A stretch of 64,000 nucleotides of DNA from positions 1 to 64,000 of the forward strand of contig JBQTJW010000020.1 in NCBI GenBank assembly GCA_052386745.1, given 5' to 3'. Positions within the stretch are counted from its first letter, which is position 1, and every line of letters begins with the position of its first letter. The notes under the pieces were generated by a model that was not told the DNA's origin, did not search any database, and was given only the letters and a program-made list of their open reading frames with translations. Origin of the DNA: Panacagrimonas sp052386745 (GTDB taxonomy: Bacteria > Pseudomonadota > Gammaproteobacteria > Nevskiales > Nevskiaceae). The position numbers were made by a program, and so were the translations under genes. Of this stretch, positions 52,104-60,900 are shown piece after piece.

Positions 52104-54232
52104 CAACCGGCCTTTTCGATCTGTCCGCTGCGCAGGGCGGACACCACGCGCTCGCGCGGGCCGTCGGCCACGATGCGCCCCGAATCGATCACGATCAGCC
52201 GGTCCACGAGTTCCAGCAGGGCGTTGCGATGCGTGACGATCAGCACGGTCTTGTGGCCCATGGAAGCGGCAAGCCGCTGGCGCACGGTTTCTTCCGTGCT
52301 GTGATCGAGCGAACCGGTGGGTTCATCCAGCAGCAGGATCGGGGGGTCGCGCAGAATCGCCCGGGCCAGGCCCACGCCCTGCCGCTGTCCGCCGGACAGG
52401 GTTTCGCCGCGCTCGCCCACCACCATGTCGAACCCGCGCGGATGGGTGTTCACGAATTCTTCGATGCCCGCAATCCGCGCGGCGCGCACCAGCGCGGCAT
52501 CGTCCGACAGCGGCGCGGTCATGCGCAGGTTCTCGCGGAGGCTGCCGTAGAACAGCGTCACGTCCTGGGATACATGCCCGATGCCACGCCGGAGTTCGGC
52601 CGGATCGAGCTGGCGCAGGTCCACGCCGTCGATCAGCACCGCGCCCTGATCGGGCTGGTACAAACCCAGGATCAGCTTGTTGAGCGTCGATTTGCCCGAG
52701 CCCACGCGCCCGAGAATGGCCACTTTCTCCCCGGCGCGGATATGCAGGCTGACGTTGCGCAGGGCCGCGATTTCCTGCCCTGGATACTTGAAGCTCACGT
52801 CCTTGAACACGATGTCGCCGCTCAGGTTGGGGCGGCTGACGAAACTCGAGTTCTCCGGGCGTTCCACCGGCTTGCCCATGATCTGGCCGAGCGAATCGAG
52901 CGCGGTCTGTGCGTTGTGATATTGCAGCATCAGCCCAGCCATCTGCCCCAGCGGACCCATGGCGCGCCCGGACAGGAACGTGCTGGCAATGAGCCCGCCC
53001 ATGGACAGCTTCTGGTCGATGATGAGGTACACGCCCAGCACCACCAAGCAGACGTTGACCAGCTGCTGCACGAACTGCGAGGCGGTCAACGTGGCCGTGG
53101 ACAGCAGCCGCAGGCGCGTGGAGGTCTGCGCAAGGTGGGTGGCGCTTTCCTCCCAGCGGCGCTGCATGATGCCTTCGGCGCCGACCGTCTTGATGGTTTC
53201 CAGCCCCACCAGGCTTTCCACCAGCGTGGCATTGCGCAGCGCCCCGGCGCGGTAGGTGGTCTCGGTGAGCGCGCGCAGCGGTGCCTGCATGGTCCAGGCG
53301 TACACCGCCACGATGAGGATGCCCACCAGCGGCGGGATCACCAGCGGCCAGGCAATCCAGCCGATCACGATGAGAAAGATCAGGGCGAACGGCAGGTCGA
53401 TCAGCGTGGTGACGCTGGCCGAGGTGATGAAATCCCGCACCTGTTCGAACGAGCGCAGGTTGGCCGCGAAGGAGCCGGCCGACACTGGCCGCTCGCTCAT
53501 GCGCAGGCCCAGCACCCGTTCCATGATGTAGGCCGACAGGCGCACGTCGACGCGGTTGCCCGCCAGGTCCAGGAAGTGGCTGCGCACGTTGCGCAGGATG
53601 AGGTCCCCGACGAGCACGAAGGCCACGCCAATGGCCAGGACCCACAGCGTTTCCAGGGCCTGGTTCGGCACCACCCGGTCGTACACATTCATCACGAACA
53701 GCGGCATCGCCACGGCAAACAGGTTGATGAGTGCCGCCGAAAAAAGCGCGTCCCGATACAGCAGGCGATTCTCCTGCATCACCCCCCAGAACCAGTGGCG
53801 ATGTCGCTGCTGGCCCACTTCCGGCGCACGTGCATCGAAGCGGAATTCCGGACGGATCAGTACGAAGGTGCCGCTGAGGCGCGCCTCGAACGCATCCATG
53901 GGCTCCTGGACTTCAGCCCCGTCCTGGGCCGGATCCCGCAAGCGCGCCATCCCTCGCTCGTGGTCCAGCTCCAGCACCACCAGCGCCGTCTCCGCCTTGG
54001 TGAACGCGAGCAGCGGCATCTGCTTGTTGCTGAACGCCTGCAGTTGGGTCTGCATGAACTGGAGTGCCAGCCCCGCCCGCGCCGCTGCGCGCGGCAGGAG
54101 CGCGGGTGTCAGTCGCCCCTCCACCAGCGGAAGCCCGGCCACCACGGCATCCCGACTCATCGGCCGCCCATGCCCCAGCGCCACCAGCAGCAAGCATTCC
54201 AGCAAGGTATCAACCAAGTTTTTTTTGTCCAA
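52103..54232 (-). CDS. lapB: Type I secretion ABC exporter (LapB-like)
   Basis: The 709-residue protein powers export of the RTX adhesin. It has an N-terminal C39-like domain (about 1-130) in which the catalytic Cys position is Leu (LVDTLLECLL), so it binds substrate but does not cleave it; a six-helix ABC membrane domain (about 155-440); and an ATPase with Walker A GRVGSGKS (508-515), LSGGQRQ (612-618) and Walker B ILLLDE (632-637). The only available start is TTG at 54232, with no clear ribosome-binding site, directly before a run of eight A's. A longer upstream start in another frame is possible if that tract slips. Confidence 0.9.
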   Translation of the reverse strand: MDKKNLVDTLLECLLLVALGHGRPMSRDAVVAGLPLVEGRLTPALLPRAAARAGLALQFMQTQLQAFSNKQMPLLAFTKAETALVVLELDHERGMARLRDPAQDGAEVQEPMDAFEARLSGTFVLIRPEFRFDARAPEVGQQRHRHWFWGVMQENRLLYRDALFSAALINLFAVAMPLFVMNVYDRVVPNQALETLWVLAIGVAFVLVGDLILRNVRSHFLDLAGNRVDVRLSAYIMERVLGLRMSERPVSAGSFAANLRSFEQVRDFITSASVTTLIDLPFALIFLIVIGWIAWPLVIPPLVGILIVAVYAWTMQAPLRALTETTYRAGALRNATLVESLVGLETIKTVGAEGIMQRRWEESATHLAQTSTRLRLLSTATLTASQFVQQLVNVCLVVLGVYLIIDQKLSMGGLIASTFLSGRAMGPLGQMAGLMLQYHNAQTALDSLGQIMGKPVERPENSSFVSRPNLSGDIVFKDVSFKYPGQEIAALRNVSLHIRAGEKVAILGRVGSGKSTLNKLILGLYQPDQGAVLIDGVDLRQLDPAELRRGIGHVSQDVTLFYGSLRENLRMTAPLSDDAALVRAARIAGIEEFVNTHPRGFDMVVGERGETLSGGQRQGVGLARAILRDPPILLLDEPTGSLDHSTEETVRQRLAASMGHKTVLIVTHRNALLELVDRLIVIDSGRIVADGPRERVVSALRSGQIEKAG
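54222..54226 (-). other. Homopolymer of eight A's at the lapB start
   Basis: On the minus strand the second to fourth codons of lapB lie in a run of eight A's (plus-strand T-tract within about 54219-54226). Such a long homopolymer is unusual in GC-rich DNA. With one more A, an upstream ATG (about 54276) would be in frame with lapB. Confidence 0.5.
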
Positions 54233-54456
54233 GGCGTAATGGGAAGCGGCTTCCGAACCGGCGGCGGCATGGGCCGGGCAGCGTTCGGCAAGCGTGATGG
54301 TGCCGCATCCGAAGCGACTTGCGTTCAGAAATCCCGATCAAGCGCTCGCTGGGCCGCATCAATGGCGCGTCGGAATGCTGACGCGGCTCACGCAGCGAGG
54401 CCCGTCCTGCGGAGCGCGTTCACGACCCGTTTGCCGGGACCACTCCGAGCGCTCGA

Positions 54457-55953
54457 TCAGCGCCGGGTGAGGGACCCCAGCAGGCCGCGCAGCAGCATCC
54501 TTCCCACCTCCCGGCCCACGGACGAGGCGACGCTGCGGGTGGCGCTCTTCACCGCGGACTCCAGCACGCTGTCAGTGCGGCGACTGGCGCCTGCCCCGCG
54601 CGGCCGCGGCCAGGCGCGATTGACCTCGCGCGCCCAGTCGTCCCTGCCCGAGTTCCCGTCCATGGTTGCCTGTCCCGCGCTGCCGGCCCGTTGCGCGAGC
54701 AGTTCGTAGGCCGACTCGCGGTCGAGCGCTTTCTCGTACCGTCCCGCCACCGGGCTGCGGCCGAGGACCAGCTGCCGCTCGGCAGGGAGAAGTGCGCCCA
54801 TGCGTGAACGTGGCGGGCGGAAGAGGGTGCGCTCCACCACGCCTGGCACGCCGCCTTCCTGGAGCGTGGACACCAGGGCCTCGCCCACGCCGAGCGTGGT
54901 GATGACCTCTTCGACATCCAGGCGGGGATTGGGCCGGAACGTCTCCGCAGCCGCCCGCACGGCCTTCTGATCCCGCGGGGTGAATGCGCGCAGTGCGTGC
55001 TGCACCCGATTGCCGAGCTGTCCAAGCACGGCGTCGGGCAGATCGACGGGATTCTGGGTCACGAAATAAATGCCCACGCCCTTGGATCGGATGAGCCGCA
55101 CCACCTGTTCGATCTTGTCCAGCAGCGCTTTCGGGGCGTCCTTGAACAGCAGGTGGGCCTCGTCGAAGAAGAACACCAGCTTCGGCTTGTCCAGGTCGCC
55201 GGCTTCAGGCAGTTCTTCGAACAGTTCGGCGAGTAGCCAGAGCAGGAAGGTGGCGTAGAGGCGCGGCCGCTGGTAGAGCTTGTCAGCAGCCAGGATATTC
55301 ACGATGCCACGGCCCGACAGGTCGGTGCGCATCAGGTCGGCGAGTTCCAGCGCCGGTTCGCCAAAAAACGCCGCGCCGCCTTCCTGTTCCAGCGCGACCA
55401 GCCCGCGCTGGATCGCCCCCACCGATGCCGTGCTGATGAGCCCGTACTCGCTTCCGAGCTGCCTGGCATTTTCCGCGACATGCGCCAAGGCCGCGCGCAG
55501 GTCCTTGAGATCCAGCAGCAGCAGACCCTGATCGTCACACAGCTTGAACACCAGCGTCAGCACCGCTTCCTGTACGTCTGACAGGTCGAGCAGCCGTGCC
55601 AGTAGGCTGGGTCCCATGTCAGACACGGTGCCGCGAACCGGGTGTCCCTGCTCGCCGAACACGTCCCAGAACACCGCGGGACAGGCTTGCGGTGCGTAAC
55701 CCGCGAATCCGACCTGCGATGCACGTTCGGCAAGCCTGGGCTGGAGTTCTCCCGGGGCTGCAATGCCGGACAGGTCGCCCTTGATGTCCGCCGCAAAGAC
55801 CGGGACGCCGAGGTCCGAAAATCCTTCGGCCAGCACCTGGAGCGTGATGGTCTTGCCGGTTCCGGTGGCGCCGGCAATCAGGCCGTGCCGGTTGGCGTAA
55901 CGCGCCAGGATGAGCTGGGGCGTTTCACCCTTGCCGATCAGTAGTGAGTCCAT
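54457..55953 (-). CDS. HerA-like ATPase (DUF853)
   Basis: The 498-residue protein is a FtsK/HerA-superfamily ATPase of the DUF853 group. It has Walker A GATGTGKT, FAADIKGDLSGIA, Walker B LVFFFDEAHLLF, and a terminal sensor-like FVTQNPVDLPDAVLGQLGNR. The C-terminal tail (about 440-498) is basic with a hydrophobic end (REVGRMLLRGLLGSL). Homologues are widespread and usually solitary; some HerA-like proteins act in DNA end processing but this group is uncharacterised. The ATG at 55953 (MDSLLIGKG) matches the family start; an in-frame upstream extension to 56091 is not conserved. Confidence 0.82.
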   Translation of the reverse strand: MDSLLIGKGETPQLILARYANRHGLIAGATGTGKTITLQVLAEGFSDLGVPVFAADIKGDLSGIAAPGELQPRLAERASQVGFAGYAPQACPAVFWDVFGEQGHPVRGTVSDMGPSLLARLLDLSDVQEAVLTLVFKLCDDQGLLLLDLKDLRAALAHVAENARQLGSEYGLISTASVGAIQRGLVALEQEGGAAFFGEPALELADLMRTDLSGRGIVNILAADKLYQRPRLYATFLLWLLAELFEELPEAGDLDKPKLVFFFDEAHLLFKDAPKALLDKIEQVVRLIRSKGVGIYFVTQNPVDLPDAVLGQLGNRVQHALRAFTPRDQKAVRAAAETFRPNPRLDVEEVITTLGVGEALVSTLQEGGVPGVVERTLFRPPRSRMGALLPAERQLVLGRSPVAGRYEKALDRESAYELLAQRAGSAGQATMDGNSGRDDWAREVNRAWPRPRGAGASRRTDSVLESAVKSATRSVASSVGREVGRMLLRGLLGSLTRR

Positions 55954-56114
55954 GAGGTCGATCCCGATGAGATTCCGTCCGCTTATCGTGCCGTATCGAC
56001 CACCGCAATGACGATGACTCACGTCCCGTACGATCATCCATACAGTACCGAGGCTTGCGTTCCCGTGTCTCAAACTTTGAAGTGCTCGCAATGAGCCAGT
56101 CCAGGAGAAATTTC

Positions 56115-57701
56115 ATGAAGCCGATGCTACGGATGTCCATTGTCTTGGCCTGCGCGGCCGCCTGGGGGTCGGGGCCAGCCGCCGCGGCCACCCCGAAGGA
56201 CTACATGCTGACCTATATCGTCGATACCGACGGCACCCAGGCGAAGGGCGTGGTGCTGGTGAAGTCCAACGACTTCACGACCAAATCGTTCGTGAGTGGT
56301 TCCACCGCCGTCGTCGACCCGCAGATCCATCGCACCGGCACCCCTCAGGGCGATGTGCTGATCAACTATCGCCCGCACTTCCTGATTTACGGCCAGGGTG
56401 GAAAATGGCGGCGCGTGTCCCTGCGCGCCGGCCTGCAGCCCACCTCCAGCCAAATTTCCTCCGAGAGCCTGGTTGCCAAGCGCTGCCTCACGTCGAGGCT
56501 GATCCCGGTCGATTTCAAAGTCGCGGATTCGCCTTTCCTGCTGTACCAGCTGCCCGGGCCTGATGGAAAGTGCGGCAAGGGGGGCGACGACATTTTCCGC
56601 ACCGTGAAGATCACCGACGCGGCCACCACCGCCCCAGTCAAGGTAAAGGCCCAGACCCTGCTCCTCACGCAGATTTACTCAGGGGAAGGCGCCCTCCTGG
56701 CCCATCTCGGCGTGCAGCGCAACAAGACGCTCACCCGGTTCAACTCGACCCTGACCACCACCAAGGACGTGCTGACCGACGTCACCCAGTTCGTACCTGC
56801 CGGGCAGGCTGGCAATGGCATGGTCGTGGCCATCGTCAACGGCAATCTGCGCCGCATCCAGGTGGACGGGACGCCTGATGCCATCCCGCTGCGCACCCCG
56901 GTCACGGGGTTCCAGGTCAAGGAAGCCGTGGTCCGTAACGACCTCGTATACTGGGTGGAACAATCCGCACTCGACCCCCAGAATCCGACGGCCAGCAAGT
57001 CGGCGCGAATCTTCCGTGTGCCGGTCGCCGGAGGGACCGTCGTGCAGATGGTCACGGCCAACTCGGCGCTTTCAATCAGCGGATTCACCACGAACAAGCT
57101 GCTCTACTCGGAAGGAGGCGGCATCACCGCCAGCGGCATCGTGCCGGTGAAGCTCAAGGCCATCGCCCGCACCGCCGCCGCTGGCGCGGCCTCGTCGTCC
57201 CTGTACACGGAGTCGCAAGGATTCCTGCAGGTGTTCAACACGCGAGGCAGCCGCGTGTTCTTCAACACCTTCTCGATCGGCGTGAGCGGCCAGACGCAGA
57301 CCGCTCGCACGGTCCTCGACAACGCGACCGGGGCCGGCAATCAAGGTGCCGGATCGGCCTGGATTGGCAGCCAGATCGACGTGCAGCCACTCAGCGATGC
57401 GAGCAGCAGCAACGTGGTGCGCTTGCTCCTTGCCCGCAACGGGCTCGACAGGACGACCCGTGGCGCCGCGCTCTTTTCGTTTGATCCGGCGTCCCTTGCG
57501 TCTGCTGCACTGCCCGGCGCGGATCTGTTGGACAACAATACGCCGTCGCTCGGCGTCGCAATTGGCCCCGCCGGCCTCGGGAACGTGAGCGTCGAGAACG
57601 AGGAGGACGGCAATCTGGACGTGTTTGCGTTCGACCTGGTCGGCAAGCGCTTCAAGCGCCTGGTCAACAATACCGTCGCCAGCGAGGTTCCGGTGTACTG
57701 A
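56115..57701 (+). CDS. Exported protein of unknown function
   Basis: The 528-residue protein begins with a signal peptide (MKPMLRMSIVLACAAAWGSG, cleavage after PAAAA about residue 23). I do not recognise the family. The mature part is rich in beta-like alternating stretches (VVLVKSNDFTTKSFVSG, NDLVYWVEQSALDPQNP, NKLLYSEGGGITASGIV, LYTESQGFLQVFNTRGSRVF), which suggests a beta-propeller or similar repeat fold. There are a few Cys (in SLVAKRCLTS and GKCGKGGD). ATG at 56115 has AGGAGA 6 nt upstream and is preferred over ATG 56091. Divergent from the HerA-like gene. Confidence 0.6.
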   Translation: MKPMLRMSIVLACAAAWGSGPAAAATPKDYMLTYIVDTDGTQAKGVVLVKSNDFTTKSFVSGSTAVVDPQIHRTGTPQGDVLINYRPHFLIYGQGGKWRRVSLRAGLQPTSSQISSESLVAKRCLTSRLIPVDFKVADSPFLLYQLPGPDGKCGKGGDDIFRTVKITDAATTAPVKVKAQTLLLTQIYSGEGALLAHLGVQRNKTLTRFNSTLTTTKDVLTDVTQFVPAGQAGNGMVVAIVNGNLRRIQVDGTPDAIPLRTPVTGFQVKEAVVRNDLVYWVEQSALDPQNPTASKSARIFRVPVAGGTVVQMVTANSALSISGFTTNKLLYSEGGGITASGIVPVKLKAIARTAAAGAASSSLYTESQGFLQVFNTRGSRVFFNTFSIGVSGQTQTARTVLDNATGAGNQGAGSAWIGSQIDVQPLSDASSSNVVRLLLARNGLDRTTRGAALFSFDPASLASAALPGADLLDNNTPSLGVAIGPAGLGNVSVENEEDGNLDVFAFDLVGKRFKRLVNNTVASEVPVY

Positions 57702-58140
57702 CGCCAGCCTGGAGTCCGACTCTCCCGGTGCCGTGCCCGTCGCGGCACCGGATTTCTGGCTGAGCCAGGCGGTCGACCCCCCGGCAGAGCACCGTTTCTC
57801 GATCGAACTGAAGCGTTCCCGGGCATGGCGCCGCCACCATGCGCAAAATCACCTGATCGTCGGGCAAAAAAAAGCCCGGCGAATCGGGGAAATTCGCCGG
57901 GCCAGCTTGCTCCGGCTTGGGGACGCCGGACCCGCCTAGGGAGTGAAGGCGGGGAGCGAGGAAGGGAGGTCCGTCGCTCGTAGTAATAGACTGCGATGCG
58001 GGGAGAAAGTTCGCGCCGAATCGAAAAGAATTTGCGCATTGCGTCACAAATGGCTTCAACCGTCTGATGCGCAATGAATTCTTTATTTGAACCGAGTTCA
58101 GGATGACCCGAACCCGAACCGAACCCGGCACCGGAACCGC
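57702..58140. other. 439-bp non-coding gap between the exported-protein gene and polA
   Basis: No convincing gene is present. It holds a strong minus-strand terminator (57866-57902), an inverted repeat TTGCGCAT/ATGCGCAA (58032-58039 and 58067-58074), and a GAACCC/GAACCG-rich stretch near 58104-58137. The DNA between the repeat and the terminator would be transcribed from polA or from its own promoter, and could be a long 3' UTR or a small RNA. Confidence 0.5.
57866..57902 (-). terminator. Rho-independent terminator, minus strand, downstream of polA
   Basis: Read on the minus strand, GCCCGGCGAAT (from 57902) pairs with ATTCGCCGGGC (to 57874) and is followed by eight T's (57873-57866). It is a perfect 11-bp stem. 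It lies about 240 bp past the polA stop. Confidence 0.88.
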
Positions 58141-60900
58141 TCAACTCGTGGCGTGACCCTCGGCCGTGTGGGCCGCATCCCAGTTCTGGCCCACCCCGAA
58201 ATCCGCGACCAGCGGAACCGCCAGCGGGTGGATGCGGCACATGCGGCCCGCGATCTGGGGCGCCAGGCCGGACAGGTCTTCGACCGGGCCTTCGAACACG
58301 AGTTCGTCGTGCACCTGCATGATCATCCGCACCTGCGGCGTGTTGGCGTCCAGCCACTGCTGCACGTCGATCATGGCCAGCTTGATGAGGTCGGCGGCGG
58401 TGCCCTGCAGGGGTGCGTTGATGGCGGTGCGCTCGGCGTACTGGCGCAGGCCCTGGTTGCGGGACTGGATGTTGGGTAGGTACAGCCGGCGCCCGAACAG
58501 GGTTTCCACGTAGCCGGTGGCGCGCGCCGATTCGCGCGTGCCGTCCATGAAGCGCTTCACGCCCGGGTAGCGGCCGAAGAAGCGTTCGATGTACTCCGCC
58601 GCTTCCGCCCGCGGAATGGCCAGCTGCCTCGCCAGCCCGAACGCGGAGATGCCGTAGATCAGGCCGAAGTTGATGGCCTTGGCGGCCCGGCGCCGTTCGG
58701 CCGGAACCTGGTCCAGCGGCAGGCCGAACACCTCGGCCGCCGTGGCCTGGTGGATGTCCAGCCCGGCGCGGAATGCGTCGAGCAGGCTCTCATCCCCTGA
58801 AAAATGCGCCATCAGCCGCAGTTCGATCTGCGAATAGTCGATGGACAGCAGCGCGCAGCCCGGTTCCGGCACGAAGGCCTGGCGGATGCGCCGGCCCTCC
58901 CCGGTTCGCACCGGGATGTTCTGCAGGTTGGGGTCCTGTGACGACAGCCGGCCCGTGGCCGCCACCGCCTGGTGATAGCTGGTGTGGATGCGCCCGGTGC
59001 GCGGGTTCACCGCCAGCGGCAGCTGCTCGGTGTAGGTGGAGCGCAGCTTCTGCACGCCGCGCCAGTCCAGGATCAGGCGCGGCAGCGGGTGCTCGGCGGC
59101 CAGCTGTTCCAGCACGTCCTCGGCGGTGGACGGGTCGCCCTTGGGCGTCTTGCTGAGGACCGGCAGCTGGAGCTGCTTGAACAGAATCTCCTGCAGCTGC
59201 TTGGGCGAGCCCAGGTTGAACTCGGTGCCAGCAGCGCGAAAGGCCTCGGCCTGGAGCTCGTCCATGCGGGCGGCAAGTTCCAGCGAGATGCGGTAGAGCA
59301 GGGGGACGTCCACCCGCACGCCGGTCTGCTCGACGCGCGCCAGCACCGGCACCAGCGGCATCTCGATGTCGCGCAGCACGCGCAGCACGCCGGGCGTCTC
59401 CTGCAGGCGCGGCAGCAGGGCGTGGTGCAGGCGCAGGGTGATGTCCGCGTCTTCGGCCGAATAATCGGCCGCCCGCTCCAGCGTCACCTGGTTGAAGCTG
59501 ATCTGGTTCTTGCCCTTGCCGGCCACGTCCTCGAAGGTGATGGTCTTGTGGCCCAGGTACTTGTCGGCCAGCGTGTCCATGTCGTGGCGGTTGCCGGCGG
59601 CGTCCAGCACGTAGCTTTCCAGCATCGTGTCGTAGGCCACGCCGCGCACAGTGATGCCGTGACGCGCCAGCACGTTGAGGTCGAACTTGATGTGCTGCCC
59701 GACCTTGGGCCGGGCGGCGTCCTCCAGCAGCGGCCTGAGGCGCTCACGGACCAGGTCCAGCGACAGCTGCGGCGGCGCGCCCAGGTAATCGTGCGCCACC
59801 GGCACGTACCAGCCGGCGCCTTCTTCCACGGCAAAGGCAAAACCCACCAGCCGCGCCTGGTTGGAATCCAGCGAGTCGGTTTCGGTATCCAGGCAGATGA
59901 GCGGCGCGGCCAGGAGGCGCTCGATCATTCGCGCCAGCGCAGCCTCGTCGAGCACCAGCTCGGCGCGCGTGACAAGGGCATTTGCCGGGGCGGGAACAGG
60001 GGCCGCGCCGGTTGCAGCCGGCGTGCCGGCCACGACGGCCTTGGGCAGCGCGTCTGGCGTCGAGCGCCGGCCCATGCCGAGGCGCTGGTAGAAGGCGTCC
60101 AGCAGCGCCTCGTCCGGCGTGCGCGGCACCAGGTCGTCCGGCGCAAGGCCCAGGTCTAGCGCGGTACGGATGGTCGCAAGGTCCTTGGCCATGGGCAGGA
60201 TGGCGAGCCCGGCGCGAATGTTCTCGCCCAGCTTGCCCTTGATGGCGGGGGCCGCGGCCATCACGCCGTCCAGCGAACCGTACTCGGCAATGAGCCTGGC
60301 GGCGGTCTTTTCGCCCACCCCGGGAATGCCGGGAATGTTGTCGGAGGCATCGCCCATGAGCGCCAGGTAATCGACGATCTGCAGCGGCGTGACGCCGAAC
60401 TTCTCCGCCACGCCGGCCGGGTCCATGCGCCGGTTCTTCATGGTGTCGAGCAGGTGCACCCCGTCCGTCACCAGCTGGGCCATGTCCTTGTCGCCGGTGA
60501 CGATCAGCACCGGCTGGCCGGCGGCCGCGGCCTGCGTGGCCAGGGTGCCGATCACGTCGTCGGCCTCAACGCCCGCCACCTGCAGCACCTTGAAGCCCAT
60601 GGCCTGGCACAGCTCCACCACCAGCGGGAACTGGATGACCAGGTCCTCCGGCGTGGCGCCGCGCGTGCCCTTGTACTCGGGGTAGATGTCCTCGCGGAAC
60701 GTGCGTCCGGGCGGGTCAAACACCACGGCCATGCTCTTGGGCTCGTAGTCCTTCACCAGGCGCTTGAGCATGTTGTTCATGCCCAGCACGGCCCCGGTGG
60801 GCGTGTCGTCCGGCGCCTTCAGCGGCGGCAGCGCGTGGAATGCGCGGAACAGCCAGTTGCTGCCGTCGATGAGGATCAGCGGGTGCGCGGAGGAGGTCAC
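58141..60900 (-). CDS. polA: DNA polymerase I
   Basis: Pol I removes RNA primers and fills gaps in replication and repair. The 919-residue protein has a 5'-3' exonuclease domain (about 1-290: EADDVIGTLA, VTGDKDMAQLV, GIPGVGEKTA), a 3'-5' exonuclease domain (about 320-510) that retains the metal-binding DTETD, and the polymerase domain with motif A LLSIDYSQIELR, the O-helix RRAAKAINFGLIYG, and motif C QVHDELVFEGP. The retained DxE indicates proofreading is likely active. GTG start overlaps the lysA stop (GTGA), placing polA in one operon with lptM and lysA. Confidence 0.96.
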   Translation of the reverse strand: MTSSAHPLILIDGSNWLFRAFHALPPLKAPDDTPTGAVLGMNNMLKRLVKDYEPKSMAVVFDPPGRTFREDIYPEYKGTRGATPEDLVIQFPLVVELCQAMGFKVLQVAGVEADDVIGTLATQAAAAGQPVLIVTGDKDMAQLVTDGVHLLDTMKNRRMDPAGVAEKFGVTPLQIVDYLALMGDASDNIPGIPGVGEKTAARLIAEYGSLDGVMAAAPAIKGKLGENIRAGLAILPMAKDLATIRTALDLGLAPDDLVPRTPDEALLDAFYQRLGMGRRSTPDALPKAVVAGTPAATGAAPVPAPANALVTRAELVLDEAALARMIERLLAAPLICLDTETDSLDSNQARLVGFAFAVEEGAGWYVPVAHDYLGAPPQLSLDLVRERLRPLLEDAARPKVGQHIKFDLNVLARHGITVRGVAYDTMLESYVLDAAGNRHDMDTLADKYLGHKTITFEDVAGKGKNQISFNQVTLERAADYSAEDADITLRLHHALLPRLQETPGVLRVLRDIEMPLVPVLARVEQTGVRVDVPLLYRISLELAARMDELQAEAFRAAGTEFNLGSPKQLQEILFKQLQLPVLSKTPKGDPSTAEDVLEQLAAEHPLPRLILDWRGVQKLRSTYTEQLPLAVNPRTGRIHTSYHQAVAATGRLSSQDPNLQNIPVRTGEGRRIRQAFVPEPGCALLSIDYSQIELRLMAHFSGDESLLDAFRAGLDIHQATAAEVFGLPLDQVPAERRRAAKAINFGLIYGISAFGLARQLAIPRAEAAEYIERFFGRYPGVKRFMDGTRESARATGYVETLFGRRLYLPNIQSRNQGLRQYAERTAINAPLQGTAADLIKLAMIDVQQWLDANTPQVRMIMQVHDELVFEGPVEDLSGLAPQIAGRMCRIHPLAVPLVADFGVGQNWDAAHTAEGHATS

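Noticed and set aside
52104..52106. TTG directly before the lapC ATG as start
   Set aside because: The ATG at 52103 gives the usual TGATG coupling with lapB; the extra codon adds nothing.
55954..56091. N-terminal extension of the HerA-like ATPase
   Set aside because: The extension crosses the divergent promoter region and the family begins at MDSLLIGKG.
56091..56120. A Tat-like motif SRRNFMK before the unknown exported protein
   Set aside because: The residues are the translation of the ribosome-binding site AGGAGA of the ATG at 56115; the downstream start has a normal Sec-type signal peptide.
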